From assembly GCA_030412805.1 (NCBI GenBank), contig JASJFJ010000001.1, positions 2,110,501 to 2,174,500 on the forward strand: a DNA stretch of 64,000 nucleotides, written 5' to 3'. The stretch comes from Westerdykella aurantiaca (taxonomy: Eukaryota; Ascomycota; Dothideomycetes; Pleosporales; Sporormiaceae). Below are positions 1 through 9,300 of this stretch, piece by piece; the stretch's first letter is position 1, and each line of letters starts with the position of its first letter. Both the position numbers and the translations under genes were made by a program. Below the pieces are notes generated by a model. The model searched no databases. It saw only the letters and a program-made list of their open reading frames with translations, and was not told the DNA's origin.

Positions 1-1780
1 ATAGATTAGCGCAGGGTAGGGTCCTCGAAATCAACACTTACCTTGATCTTCCAATCGCTCCAGGTCGGGAACAGGCTGCGCCACCAGAAATGCGCCTGGG
101 ACCACGGATAAGACATCGAATTCCATTTGTTGTCTTTGATATACCACTGTTCACCTGTCAATATCGTTCACTTTGTCACGAAAACTTCTTCACACTAACC
201 GACACGCAGCCAGCATTCCAGACCCTTTTCTTGAGCTCCTCTTGCATCTTGAACACGTATTTCTCCTCTGCCTCTGGTTCCAAGTCCACAGCTTTTGCTT
301 TGCCGGTGAGGACAGTTTTCAACACGCGCAGGGCGTAGTTGACAGAACTGGGTCAACGTCAGCTACTCCTAGTGGCGAAGGTAATAGAGACTCACTTTTC
401 AGCAGCCATCAGCGCAGAGGTATGGCCTGTGGCGGCATTCGGTCCTAGGAGAAGGAAGAAGTTGGGAAATCCGCTCATTACGGAGCAGTTGTATGCTTCA
501 GGTCCGGGATATTTGGCCCAGTGTTCCTTCACAGTCTCATTATTCTTACCTTGAACCTCCATTTTCTGCAAGAACTCGTTCGTCTTAAAGCCAGTGGCAA
601 GCACGATGACATCTGCTGGAACAAATCCATTCTCGGTTCTCACCCCGTCGGGATCGATGGACACGATTTTGTCATCGGTCAGGGTGAAATTCTCAGCATG
701 CAAGGACTCTAAGTACCCGCAGTTGAAAATCCTCCTCTATGTCACGTTAGATATCTCTCCGTCAAGGAATATAAGGGACTTGACCTACTTTACATCCAAT
801 ATCAAAATCAGGGATAAGAAGGTCATGATACTTTGCTGGAGCCAGTTTACGCATGTAGCCTTCGACTGATCTTCGACGGGCTTCGCGCAGCCTCGCCGCG
901 CCTTTTGTCATAGGAAAGAGGCGAAAATCATTCTCGGCGACGAGAAAAACCATAAAGCGATGAAGGCGCATTGCAAGTGGGATATACTTGAAGATCCAGA
1001 TGAACATGCGAGAATAAGTGAAATTGAGCGCAGGAAACACCCAGTGCTTAGATCTGATCATCTGTGTCAGATGCTTGGCTTTGGGTATGGTGGCGGGAAC
1101 AATCTGAGCAGCAGTGCCTGCGATATTTAGTGAGGTTTTCATGACTGATAGGGTAGCGAACGTACAACCATTCCCGATGACTACGACGTTTTTGTCTGTC
1201 AAATCAACGTCCTGTCTCCAGCGAGCGGAGTGGAAGAGCGCTCCTTTGAAAGTCTCGTATCCGGGAATGGTACACGGCTGTGGTGTAGCCAGCTGGCCCG
1301 TCGCAGAGAAGAGAACCGAACAGATATGGATCCCGGCATGGCCCGTCTTCAAATCTTTGAGGTGGAGCGTCCACGTGGACGATTCTTCACTCCAGACGCA
1401 CCGGGTAACCTCTGTATTGAAGACCATCTTCTCCTCCAGACCGTACTTTGCAATGACACGGTCTTCATATGCCTTAATCTCCGAATTGGAAGGCATTAAT
1501 TTGGTCCAACCCGGGTTGAGTTCGAAGGAAAGGCTATACAATGCGCTGGGAACGTCGCATGCGCAACCTGATGGTTTTAGCTTCAGCAAACGTACACAAG
1601 GAGACACCTACCTGGATACTGATTGATCCACCATGTTCCACCGCTGGTCGGCTGCTTCTCGAAGAAACGAATGTCCTCAATCCCATACCATCTTTTCAGT
1701 GTTGCGCCAAGTGCAATTGCAGAAAGCCCCGTTCCAACGCAGGCGACTTTGCTGTACTGTACCGTGTCGATATTCTCCAT
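1..1780 (-). CDS. Baeyer-Villiger-type flavin monooxygenase (3' end off window)
   Basis: FAD- and NADPH-dependent monooxygenase, likely turning a ketone into an ester or lactone. Exons read on the minus strand are 1780-1612, 1567-789, 736-396, 347-200 and 147-42; a donor (GTAAGT) at 41-36 shows the last exon lies left of the window. About 514 residues are visible. The first FAD Rossmann motif is GTGLSA (residues 16-21). The Baeyer-Villiger fingerprint FxGxxxHxxxW is present at F163, G165, H169 and W173, followed by R174 where the family usually has P or D. A second dinucleotide motif, GNGCTF, is at about 188-193, and a ...VLATGFKTNEF block near the C-terminus is typical of the family. The start at 1780 puts the FAD motif 15 residues in, as usual. 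It is divergent from the Zn2Cys6 regulator at 3269. Substrate cannot be read from sequence. Confidence 0.9.
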
Positions 1781-3268
1781 GGTTGGCTGTAAAGAGTTCA
1801 GAACCACCCGGAAAAGGGATATTTGCAATTGAATTAAGAGAATGTTTTCCAGGAGAGACAACTCTTAAACCTAATAACAGAACCGTTGCGGGGAAACGGG
1901 GGAAACGCCATTTGATACAACTTCCCCACAAAACATAGTATTCCTGGGGTAGTGCGTTGTGCTTGCGCTTGTGTTTTCGGGACCCTCCGAGCTGTTACGG
2001 AAGTGCTCGCCTATGTCCAGCTTTCTTGAGAGAGGCAGGCCGATCGATTGGGACTGGTTTGGAACTAGCGTTTGAGACGCTCCATTCAGACCCGACGGCG
2101 AATATGTTCTTTCATCCTCCGGCCGGAATTGTCTCCGTTGCAAGACTGTTCAGTTCCGCGCAGGGCGGGGGCTTCGGAGCGTACGCTGATGGCACGCAGC
2201 GATTGAGTGATCCACAGGCCAGAGTAACAGACGGCAGTCCGAAGACCCGAGTAAATACCATAGTAGCGCCCTAGCACGACCATGTTCCATGAGACACATC
2301 ACTGATAAATCAATATCCTGGTGTCGGTAGAGCCGAATGAGGTGAAAATACATAACGTTCCCCAGCCATCACCAGAATAAACGTAACTGCAGCGCAGGAT
2401 ACCTAACTGGAAGTCTTGGTAGATTACGAACCTAGGTTGATTAGAGCCCTTTTTTGAAGCTCCATTTCGACCTACGATGGTAACGCGTCGCGGTTTTTCT
2501 GTCACCTGGGTGGCCATCACTCCCACCAGACACGGCTTAGTCCAGAGCCATTTCCCCAGACGGGACGGTACTGTCTACACCCGAAAACACGTCTTGCCGC
2601 AAAGGTCCCCGTCTTCACCGCCCAATCGAAATACCCCATCTCCTACCCCACTATTCACTCCCCCCATCCTGAGTTTCAGAGTTTGACCCCGACAAATCCA
2701 GCCTAGGCCTTCGCTTCTTCGTCTAATTAGGGGTAGGCTACGGACGGGCGCCGATGCAGAAATAGGGACAATTCTTGGCTTTACCTTCCCTGGCCTATTC
2801 CAGCACGCACCCTACCCTGCAACAACCACATCCTATGTTTACATTTGGGTAATTCTCCGTCTAATATCTTCAATTTCCAAATCAGTTTTTTGAGATTATA
2901 CATGCATGTTGAGCCCCTATGGTCCGTTGTTTTAGTTTTCCATATACTCACGTGCTTTTCACGTGCTTCCGGCGACTGGCTACTGCAATATTTTTATAAA
3001 ACAGTATGCTGATGCTGCTGTCTGTTAGTGTCCCTACCAAACCTCTGTTTTCTGTTGTCGTAGGCGGTGGATGGTCGAACATTGAATGCTGCCGAAAAGG
3101 GCCAAGAAATATACCCGTTTTTGCACCGCCACAGATGTGACCCCTGACCTTGTTTCGGAACCGCGGGCTCACCGCAACCGTGCAACGACGCGTACATATG
3201 GTGGCGACGGGCTGGTTCCTATCTCTTGATAGTCCTATCAACCCAGAAAGGCCTAACTGCCTTACAGC
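1781..3268. promoter_or_regulatory. divergent intergenic promoter, monooxygenase / Zn2Cys6 regulator
   Basis: No convincing gene in this 1.5 kb. It separates two divergent starts, so it should hold both promoters. Two things stand out. A 10-base palindrome TCCGGCCGGA lies at 2118-2127, containing the CGG/CCG triplets that Zn2Cys6 proteins often bind. Two copies of CACGTGC at 2949-2955 and 2960-2966 sit about 300 bases before the regulator start. Binding is inference only. Confidence 0.45.
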
Positions 3269-5506
3269 ATGACATCGCAGTCCCACACGTCTCCAGTTAG
3301 AGAACCGAATCCGAAACGACGCAAGGTCGCCATTGCCTGTGAGCCGTGTCGCGGTCGAAAGGCTCGCTGCGACGGTTGCAAACCAGTGTGTGGCGCCTGC
3401 GCAACTCGTTCCCAACAATGCATATACAAAGTGTCCGCTGGCGATGCTGCCCATACGATTGAATATGTCGAATCTTTGGTCAAGCGGATTGCACAGCTGG
3501 AGCACGAACTGAACCGCATGCGCAATTCTTTGCCACCAGAAGCGAATCCCAGCGTAACGCAAAATCATCTCCAAAATCATCCTCAAGATCAAAATGGGTC
3601 CCGGCGCGAGAGCATACCTCAGAACCACGGGATTCTGCCCACTGTATCGAGCCCTGTAGATGCTATGGGCGCAAACGCGGGCCCAGAGGAATCTCCAGGC
3701 GCAAACAACAGATTTTACGGGCCCTCTTCAGCCTTATCTTTTACGCGCCAAATGTACAGTGCTATTCTTCACAAGGATGCCATACCATCATTAAATGGGC
3801 CGGGTACTACGCCATCAGGGCATCCCGCAAGAGATCTTTCTGTGGCATCGGACATTGCACCGGAGAACTTTTCGCTGCTTCCCAGGCACCTTACGGACAA
3901 TCTCATCTCCCTGTATTGGACCCGTGTCCATGTGCTGTATCCGTTCTTGCACAAGGAGTCGTTCCACCAAGCATACGAAGACCTATGGAAACCTGCAGCG
4001 AGCCATCATACTCCTCACAAGCCTGAGCTTGGATTAGGCGCTTCAATTGAGACTGGGCCTTCCTCAGTCGTATTCCATTGCGCCTTCAACGCCGTGTTAG
4101 CACTTGGGTTGCAGTTCTCCACCCTTTCCATTGCTGAGAAGGATAGGCTATCCGGTATCTTGATACAGAAGTCGCAAAATCTTCTGAAACTCGATCTTTT
4201 CGACGATGGCAGTTTGGCCCTTGTCCAAACACTCCTGTTGCAAACACAATATTTTCAATCTACAAGTTGTCCCAACAAATGCTGGACGACCATGGGAGTG
4301 GCATGTCGGCTTGCACAAGGGCTTGGCCTACACCTTGAGGAGGGTCGTTTCCTACAACACATGGATCCGCTAGAGAAAGAAGTCAGGAGGCGAGTGTGGC
4401 ATGGATGCGTTATTCTGGATATTGCTGTTAGCATGACTCTTGGACGGCCGGCAATGCTCATTGGCGATTCCAGTCAGTCCTTACCAGGGCCTGTGGACAG
4501 TAATGACTGGATCTCTAACCCTGGTGCAGAAGGCACTTCCATCATCGCGTTCTTCGCGGAGGCCATCAGACTATCTCGAATTATTGGACGAATCCTTCTT
4601 CGAATATATAAGCTTAACGAGGCTCAGAACGAGAAGGTAGAGCTGCCCGATGGCTGCACCAGCTTTGACGTCCTCGTGGAGTTCGATGAAGAGTTATCAC
4701 AGTTCGCTCGGCGTCTGCCTTCGTTGTTGTCATGGACTCAGTCTGAATTACAGCCCCAAACGAACCTCGATCCTGCTTCTATACTCCTACGGCAGTCCCA
4801 TGTTCTACATGTCAGGTTCCTGCATGCACGATTACTGCTCTATCGTCCTGTTTTGTTTTACTATTGTCGACATAACTCTATCGGCCAGCGATCGCCGCGT
4901 CATGAGGAAGCGGTTTCAAATACGATTGCATCGCCGTTTGCCTTCCATTCGGCGCTGGCATGCGTCACAACAGCCAGGGATCTGATAAGAGCTGTCAAGG
5001 AGTACTCTGGAACAGAGGCTACTGGGGCCTGGTGGTATAACATGTTCTACATAAGAATTGCCGCCATGGTAGTTCTACTAGCTGGTATCTGCCCATCGAT
5101 ATATGAATCCATCGGGGGCGAGGCATGGGATTCTGCGTGGACCGATTGCCAAGGAACGCTGATGTACAACTTGCCTCAGTCCTCATCTGTCAAGACGTGC
5201 CTGGCAAGCCTGGAAGCACTGCGGAATCATGTACTACGGCACCGGAACCTCGCTGAAATGGAGCCATTGCTTGGCTGCGATTCGAATCGTTCAGCTCAGC
5301 CTACTGCTCCAGGCTCACCACAAACGACCCACAATCATCAATCGGGCCAAAATCGCAACATTGGAGATGAGGCAGGTGGCATTGCAACAACACCTATGGG
5401 TCATATGCTACATGCCGGGTTCGATGATGTATTTGACCCGATCTATTTCTTGGAGGCAGGACTCTTCTCTGATCCGGCTTTTAATTCGATAAACCCCTTC
5501 CCTTAG
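3269..5506 (+). CDS. Zn2Cys6 fungal transcription factor
   Basis: Intronless 745-residue nuclear DNA-binding regulator. The zinc cluster is near the N-terminus with cysteines at 24, 27, 34, 41, 44 and 51 (spacing 2-6-6-2-6); an extra cysteine at 37 falls inside the loop. A basic run (PKRRKV) precedes it and could serve for nuclear entry. A short leucine-rich stretch after the cluster (about 65-85) looks like a dimerisation coiled coil. The middle (about 215-520) matches the fungal-specific transcription factor homology region, with the typical YPFLHKESF and CRLAQGLGLH ... RRRVWHGCVILD blocks. The C-terminus is polar. It sits between the divergent monooxygenase and the convergent esterase, so it is the obvious candidate to control the 1-8.6 kb group. 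Target genes are inferred from position only. Confidence 0.93.
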   Translation: MTSQSHTSPVREPNPKRRKVAIACEPCRGRKARCDGCKPVCGACATRSQQCIYKVSAGDAAHTIEYVESLVKRIAQLEHELNRMRNSLPPEANPSVTQNHLQNHPQDQNGSRRESIPQNHGILPTVSSPVDAMGANAGPEESPGANNRFYGPSSALSFTRQMYSAILHKDAIPSLNGPGTTPSGHPARDLSVASDIAPENFSLLPRHLTDNLISLYWTRVHVLYPFLHKESFHQAYEDLWKPAASHHTPHKPELGLGASIETGPSSVVFHCAFNAVLALGLQFSTLSIAEKDRLSGILIQKSQNLLKLDLFDDGSLALVQTLLLQTQYFQSTSCPNKCWTTMGVACRLAQGLGLHLEEGRFLQHMDPLEKEVRRRVWHGCVILDIAVSMTLGRPAMLIGDSSQSLPGPVDSNDWISNPGAEGTSIIAFFAEAIRLSRIIGRILLRIYKLNEAQNEKVELPDGCTSFDVLVEFDEELSQFARRLPSLLSWTQSELQPQTNLDPASILLRQSHVLHVRFLHARLLLYRPVLFYYCRHNSIGQRSPRHEEAVSNTIASPFAFHSALACVTTARDLIRAVKEYSGTEATGAWWYNMFYIRIAAMVVLLAGICPSIYESIGGEAWDSAWTDCQGTLMYNLPQSSSVKTCLASLEALRNHVLRHRNLAEMEPLLGCDSNRSAQPTAPGSPQTTHNHQSGQNRNIGDEAGGIATTPMGHMLHAGFDDVFDPIYFLEAGLFSDPAFNSINPFP

Positions 5507-5868
5507 ATGGAAAATTCTCTACGGTGTGTATTACGACGGCGTTCATGTTCGTACGTGTAATCTAACGTTTCGCTGGTTTGTTGTCATTTCCATGATCAGA
5601 AGAGGCTGCTTCGTGTAGAGCGTATGGGAGGACAGCGCGTGAAGCCACTTGGGGTATGGCGGGGTTTGTGCTCTATTTTACCTAACATTTTGTACTCAGT
5701 TCCCTAACTCGAATAATAAGGTGTAGGTAAGATGCTTTAAAGGAGATGTATAGTTCAACTACGTACAATACAGCACTGTTAGACATGAAAAACTGGTGGG
5801 TTTGCAAGGCATGATCAGAAGAAGGCTTCATTTGCGTTGCTATCTCGAAGCGGGTATTGTTGCAGATT
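5507..5868. other. convergent 3' intergenic region
   Basis: Lies between the convergent regulator and esterase genes; should hold both 3' UTRs. A 13-base direct repeat (CATGATCAGAAGA) occurs at 5591-5603 and 5810-5822. Nothing else is recognisable. Confidence 0.4.
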
Positions 5869-6999
5869 TTAAGCTACATGGCTGACACTACCTAGCCTAA
5901 ATGCCTTCTCGGTCCATTGCATGAGCGATCGAAATGCTCTTCCATTGCGGTTGCCCAGCATGAAATCCGTCAGAATATGGTCATGCGATTCCTCCCTCCC
6001 GACGTCCAGGGTCACCTCCAAATTATTTCCATGATCCTTCTTCAGAAGCTCCGTAAAAGCAACGATATGATCATGAAACATCTCATGGTATCCAGTATTG
6101 AGATACAATCGCCACACGACATTTGGTAGGTCATTCCACCAGTCAGCTCTAGCCCCGAAGGCTAAAGTCCATCCCTCCCCACGCTCCAGTTCAGATATTG
6201 CAGTGGTCCCGGCTAGGTAGTCATTTCCACTTTGCTGGACGAGCGATGGAGACAGCATGTCGATTTGGCGATTTCGTTGGAAAGACTCCGTGGACATGTC
6301 CATGGTGATCCAAGGACTGATTCCGTAGGCTCCCGCCAGAGGCTCGTTGATATGCACTCTTTTCACATTAGGATGAGGATGTAGCAAGTGGCTTAGCAAT
6401 GCGAATGCGAGGTTGCCTCCTGCTGAATCACCCCCTATGACAATATCCGATGGTGGAATGCCTCGCTGGAGCAGGTCATCTAAGGCTTCGGCTGCCTGAG
6501 AGAGCTGTGTAGGATAAGGAGAGCCTGGGGTAAGACTATATTCCAGAACAGCAACGTGCAGGTCTATGCTAGTGCGCCAAGCTGACTGGAGGTGTTGGTA
6601 ACACCAGTCAAGATGGGCATCGGACAGCGGAACCGCATATCCGCCGCCATGCAAGAATAGTATTGCTTTCGGTGAACCAGAGCCTCCAGGAGGATTTCCC
6701 CTCATCCAGTGGAGGGTACCGCCTGATACGGGAAGTGGGACTGAGTGAAGCTGGAGGCTCAGTCCTTGAGGGGAAGCCGCAGTTTGTTGACGCTTATGCC
6801 ATTTGAGAACCGTTTTCGTTCCATTTGGGAAAAGGAACTGAATTTGGCGCGGTGAGAAAGTGGTGAGAAAGCTTCGTATAAGGGATATGAAGATGTACTT
6901 GGATATCGGTAGTTCTCGCTTGCGAGCGAGGACGGTGGCTCTAATAGCGTTGAATATAAATTTTATCGGGACTATATGAGTAAGAATATTTATCATCAA
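5869..6999 (-). CDS. HSL-family alpha/beta-hydrolase (esterase/lipase)
   Basis: Single-exon 376-residue carboxylester hydrolase of the hormone-sensitive-lipase type. The oxyanion-hole motif HGGG is at residues 117-120 and the nucleophile elbow GDSAGG at 190-195 (Ser192). The catalytic His is probably in ESHDH near 339-341, and the acid lies in the region before it (around TGYHEMFHD). The hydrophobic N-terminus (first 25 residues) could be a membrane anchor or weak signal. It is head-to-head with the short-chain dehydrogenase at 7384, 384 bases apart, suggesting a shared control region. In context it could cleave the ester or lactone formed by the Baeyer-Villiger monooxygenase; this is inference. 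Confidence 0.9.
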   Translation of the reverse strand: MMINILTHIVPIKFIFNAIRATVLARKRELPISKYIFISLIRSFLTTFSPRQIQFLFPNGTKTVLKWHKRQQTAASPQGLSLQLHSVPLPVSGGTLHWMRGNPPGGSGSPKAILFLHGGGYAVPLSDAHLDWCYQHLQSAWRTSIDLHVAVLEYSLTPGSPYPTQLSQAAEALDDLLQRGIPPSDIVIGGDSAGGNLAFALLSHLLHPHPNVKRVHINEPLAGAYGISPWITMDMSTESFQRNRQIDMLSPSLVQQSGNDYLAGTTAISELERGEGWTLAFGARADWWNDLPNVVWRLYLNTGYHEMFHDHIVAFTELLKKDHGNNLEVTLDVGREESHDHILTDFMLGNRNGRAFRSLMQWTEKAFRLGSVSHVA

Positions 7000-7383
7000 A
7001 GAGCGGTTTTCACAACTGACATTTGACCAGAACCGTCAATATGAGAGACAATGAGGTACCCATTCTCTCGAGCTTCAGTGCAAGGTATCCAGATACGGTG
7101 GTGGGCCCTCTTGACGGTGTTTTGCAAAAGGGAATACCCATGGAAAGTATAAGCCGAGGGTATACTTGGTTGTCCACAGTCGGTTGTGGTGAGGAGTTGG
7201 TGCATGATCCTGGTCGCGGAACTGTCCCGGACAGCGCCAAGTGCGAACCGAGTGAGGAGAAAGGAGATCCCCTACGCTTGTATTGTTTAATCTGGGACCA
7301 TTCATATGTCGCTGTTCCCAACACGTCTAAAGTAAAACATTCGACGCCAAATTCTCGATTCACGCCGCTGAAGTTCTCTAACC
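7000..7383. promoter_or_regulatory. bidirectional promoter, esterase / dehydrogenase
   Basis: Only 384 bases separate the two divergent starts. An interrupted palindrome CTGTC-CCG-GACAG lies at 7222-7234, including a CCGGA half-site reminiscent of the TCCGGCCGGA palindrome at 2118. It is a candidate operator for the local Zn2Cys6 protein; not demonstrated. Confidence 0.4.
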
Positions 7384-8625
7384 ATGTCATTTACGTCCAC
7401 AAATGCCAACCAAGGCCGTCGTTTCCTGCCACGGGAGGGATTCTATATTGATCCGTTAGCGGTCATCATTCGAAAGGTCTTATTGAACTCGAAGATAAAT
7501 GTTCCAATCATCGCTCTGATTCGTATGTTTGGAGACTTCTTCCCATGGATGCTTATGCGGGAACCGTTTCGGCAACACCGATTGCTCACTCCCTTTATGA
7601 TATGTTCAGCAATCGGCATAACGCTGGATCTGAACGACTACTTGACTCGCCAATTTCACAATAATTGGACCACGGACGAGAGATGGGACTGGGATACCGA
7701 GATTGTCCTAATCACTGGAGGCAGTAGTGGCATTGGCGAAAGCGTCGCCAAAACACTGCTGCACCGAAACCCGAGAACACGCATTGTGATTATCGATTAC
7801 GTTCCATTGAATTTCAAGCCTCCGAGAGGTTCAAATGTTCACTTCTACAAATGCGATCTTTCCCAGCCTGATGAGATACGTGGGACTTGTGCCAAGATCA
7901 GAGAGGCAGTCGGGAACCCTACAGTTGTAATCAACAATGCCGGGTTGGTAAGAGGAAAGACCGTCATGGAAGGGAGCTATCAAGATGTGGAGGTGACATT
8001 GAAGGTCAACCTGATTGCGCCATTCCTGATCTTGAAAGAGTTTTTGCCTGCCATGGTGGCATCGAATCACGGTCACATCCTCGGAACTAGCTCAATGAGC
8101 GCTGTGCTCACGCCAGCAAAACTTGCGTCTTACGGCGCCTCGAAGATAGGATTGGCAACCCTGCATGAGGTAAGTTTTTCATTCGGAGGTTTTAGAGCAT
8201 TCAATTAACGACTAAGCCAGGCCCTTGCCTTGGAGTTGGCATACAAACACAAGGCACCAGCAGTTCGAACATCTTTGGTGACCCTCTCATTTACAGAGAC
8301 CCCGATGTTCCGTGGCCGGACAAATCAGGCGCATTTCTTCACTCCACTACTCAAGGTTGATACTGTCGGCGAGGCGATAGTTGACACCCTGTATTCTGGG
8401 TATGGTAGGAACACATATCTACCCGGAATCATGAGATATGTCTCTTGCCTCGTACGTATCCGTAAAATTCACTTCTATCTCTCATGTAACTAATCATGAT
8501 ATCTGCAGAAAGGCTTACCAAGCTGGATGCTTAGGATTGCGGGTGCTGAAACGGAGAAACTACAGGTTGACTACGAAGGCAGGCAAAAGATTGATCCAGC
8601 TACTGGAGGTCTGAAGAGTGAGTAA
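7384..8625 (+). CDS. short-chain dehydrogenase/reductase, RDH10-like
   Basis: NAD(P)-dependent oxidoreductase acting on an alcohol/ketone pair. Exons: 7384-8169, 8221-8451 and 8509-8625, all phase 0, giving 377 residues. The cofactor motif TGGSSGIG is at 111-118, NNAG at 184-187, a Ser of the catalytic site near 236-237, and YGASK with Y250 and K254. The roughly 100-residue N-terminal extension includes a hydrophobic stretch (about 66-82), as in fungal and animal retinol-dehydrogenase-like SDRs that attach to membranes. Introns have clean GTAAGT/CCAG and GTACGT/GCAG ends. It is divergent from the esterase and may supply ketone for the monooxygenase at the left end of the window. Confidence 0.9.
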
Positions 8626-9300
8626 AGATTACCAGATCACCTCCTTGCAAATTCTAGATAATCCAGAAGAAGATGTTAAAGATGCTCACGGTGGTGGATT
8701 TCTCATTGGTACCTTGTATAACCATTGGCATGGTATGGCTCCAATGTCCTTCCCACTCTTGGCGCTCTCATCTCTATTGATTTTAACCAAATTGGGGAAC
8801 TGCATGTGTGCTCCTAGCTATTCTGCATAGTATGTAGTTGTAGACAATATGCCCTTAACGTATTCAGGCCATAAACTAACACTGAGGTTTCCTGTGAGCC
8901 CGATCGCCGATTCCAGCCATGTTCGCCGCTCGTCAATGCAGATTCTAAATGTGATGAGGGAATAAGATTTGGAACAAGCAATATATCCCTCCAGACTTCG
9001 GACTAAAATTTCACAGGCTGGTCTAATCAACTTTTACTGTATCATATGCATGAAATATAATGATATCATCGTTTTTGTGCCACAATATACGTGCGGGTGC
9101 GGCGCATGAATAGACTTTGTGACATCCCATTGAACGCTGTCATCGCCCAAGAGGGAACCAGCCAATCGACGATCAAGCCTACGAATAATTTCTAGAACTA
9201 CGAAAGTGGAAAAGAACACGCAGAAATTCAAGGTGCCAAAGCGGTGGGCTCATGATTGACCCTCCAACGTGCTTGTGCAAAACGCTGCTGAGATACCCCA
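8626..9300. other. intergenic, convergent 3' ends
   Basis: About 675 bases between the convergent dehydrogenase and HET genes. Short frames here lack codon structure or motifs. I see no RNA gene or repeat. Confidence 0.4.

Noticed and set aside
1957..2274. 105-codon plus-strand frame between monooxygenase and regulator
   Set aside because: No motif, overlaps minus-strand frames of similar length, and lies in a divergent promoter.
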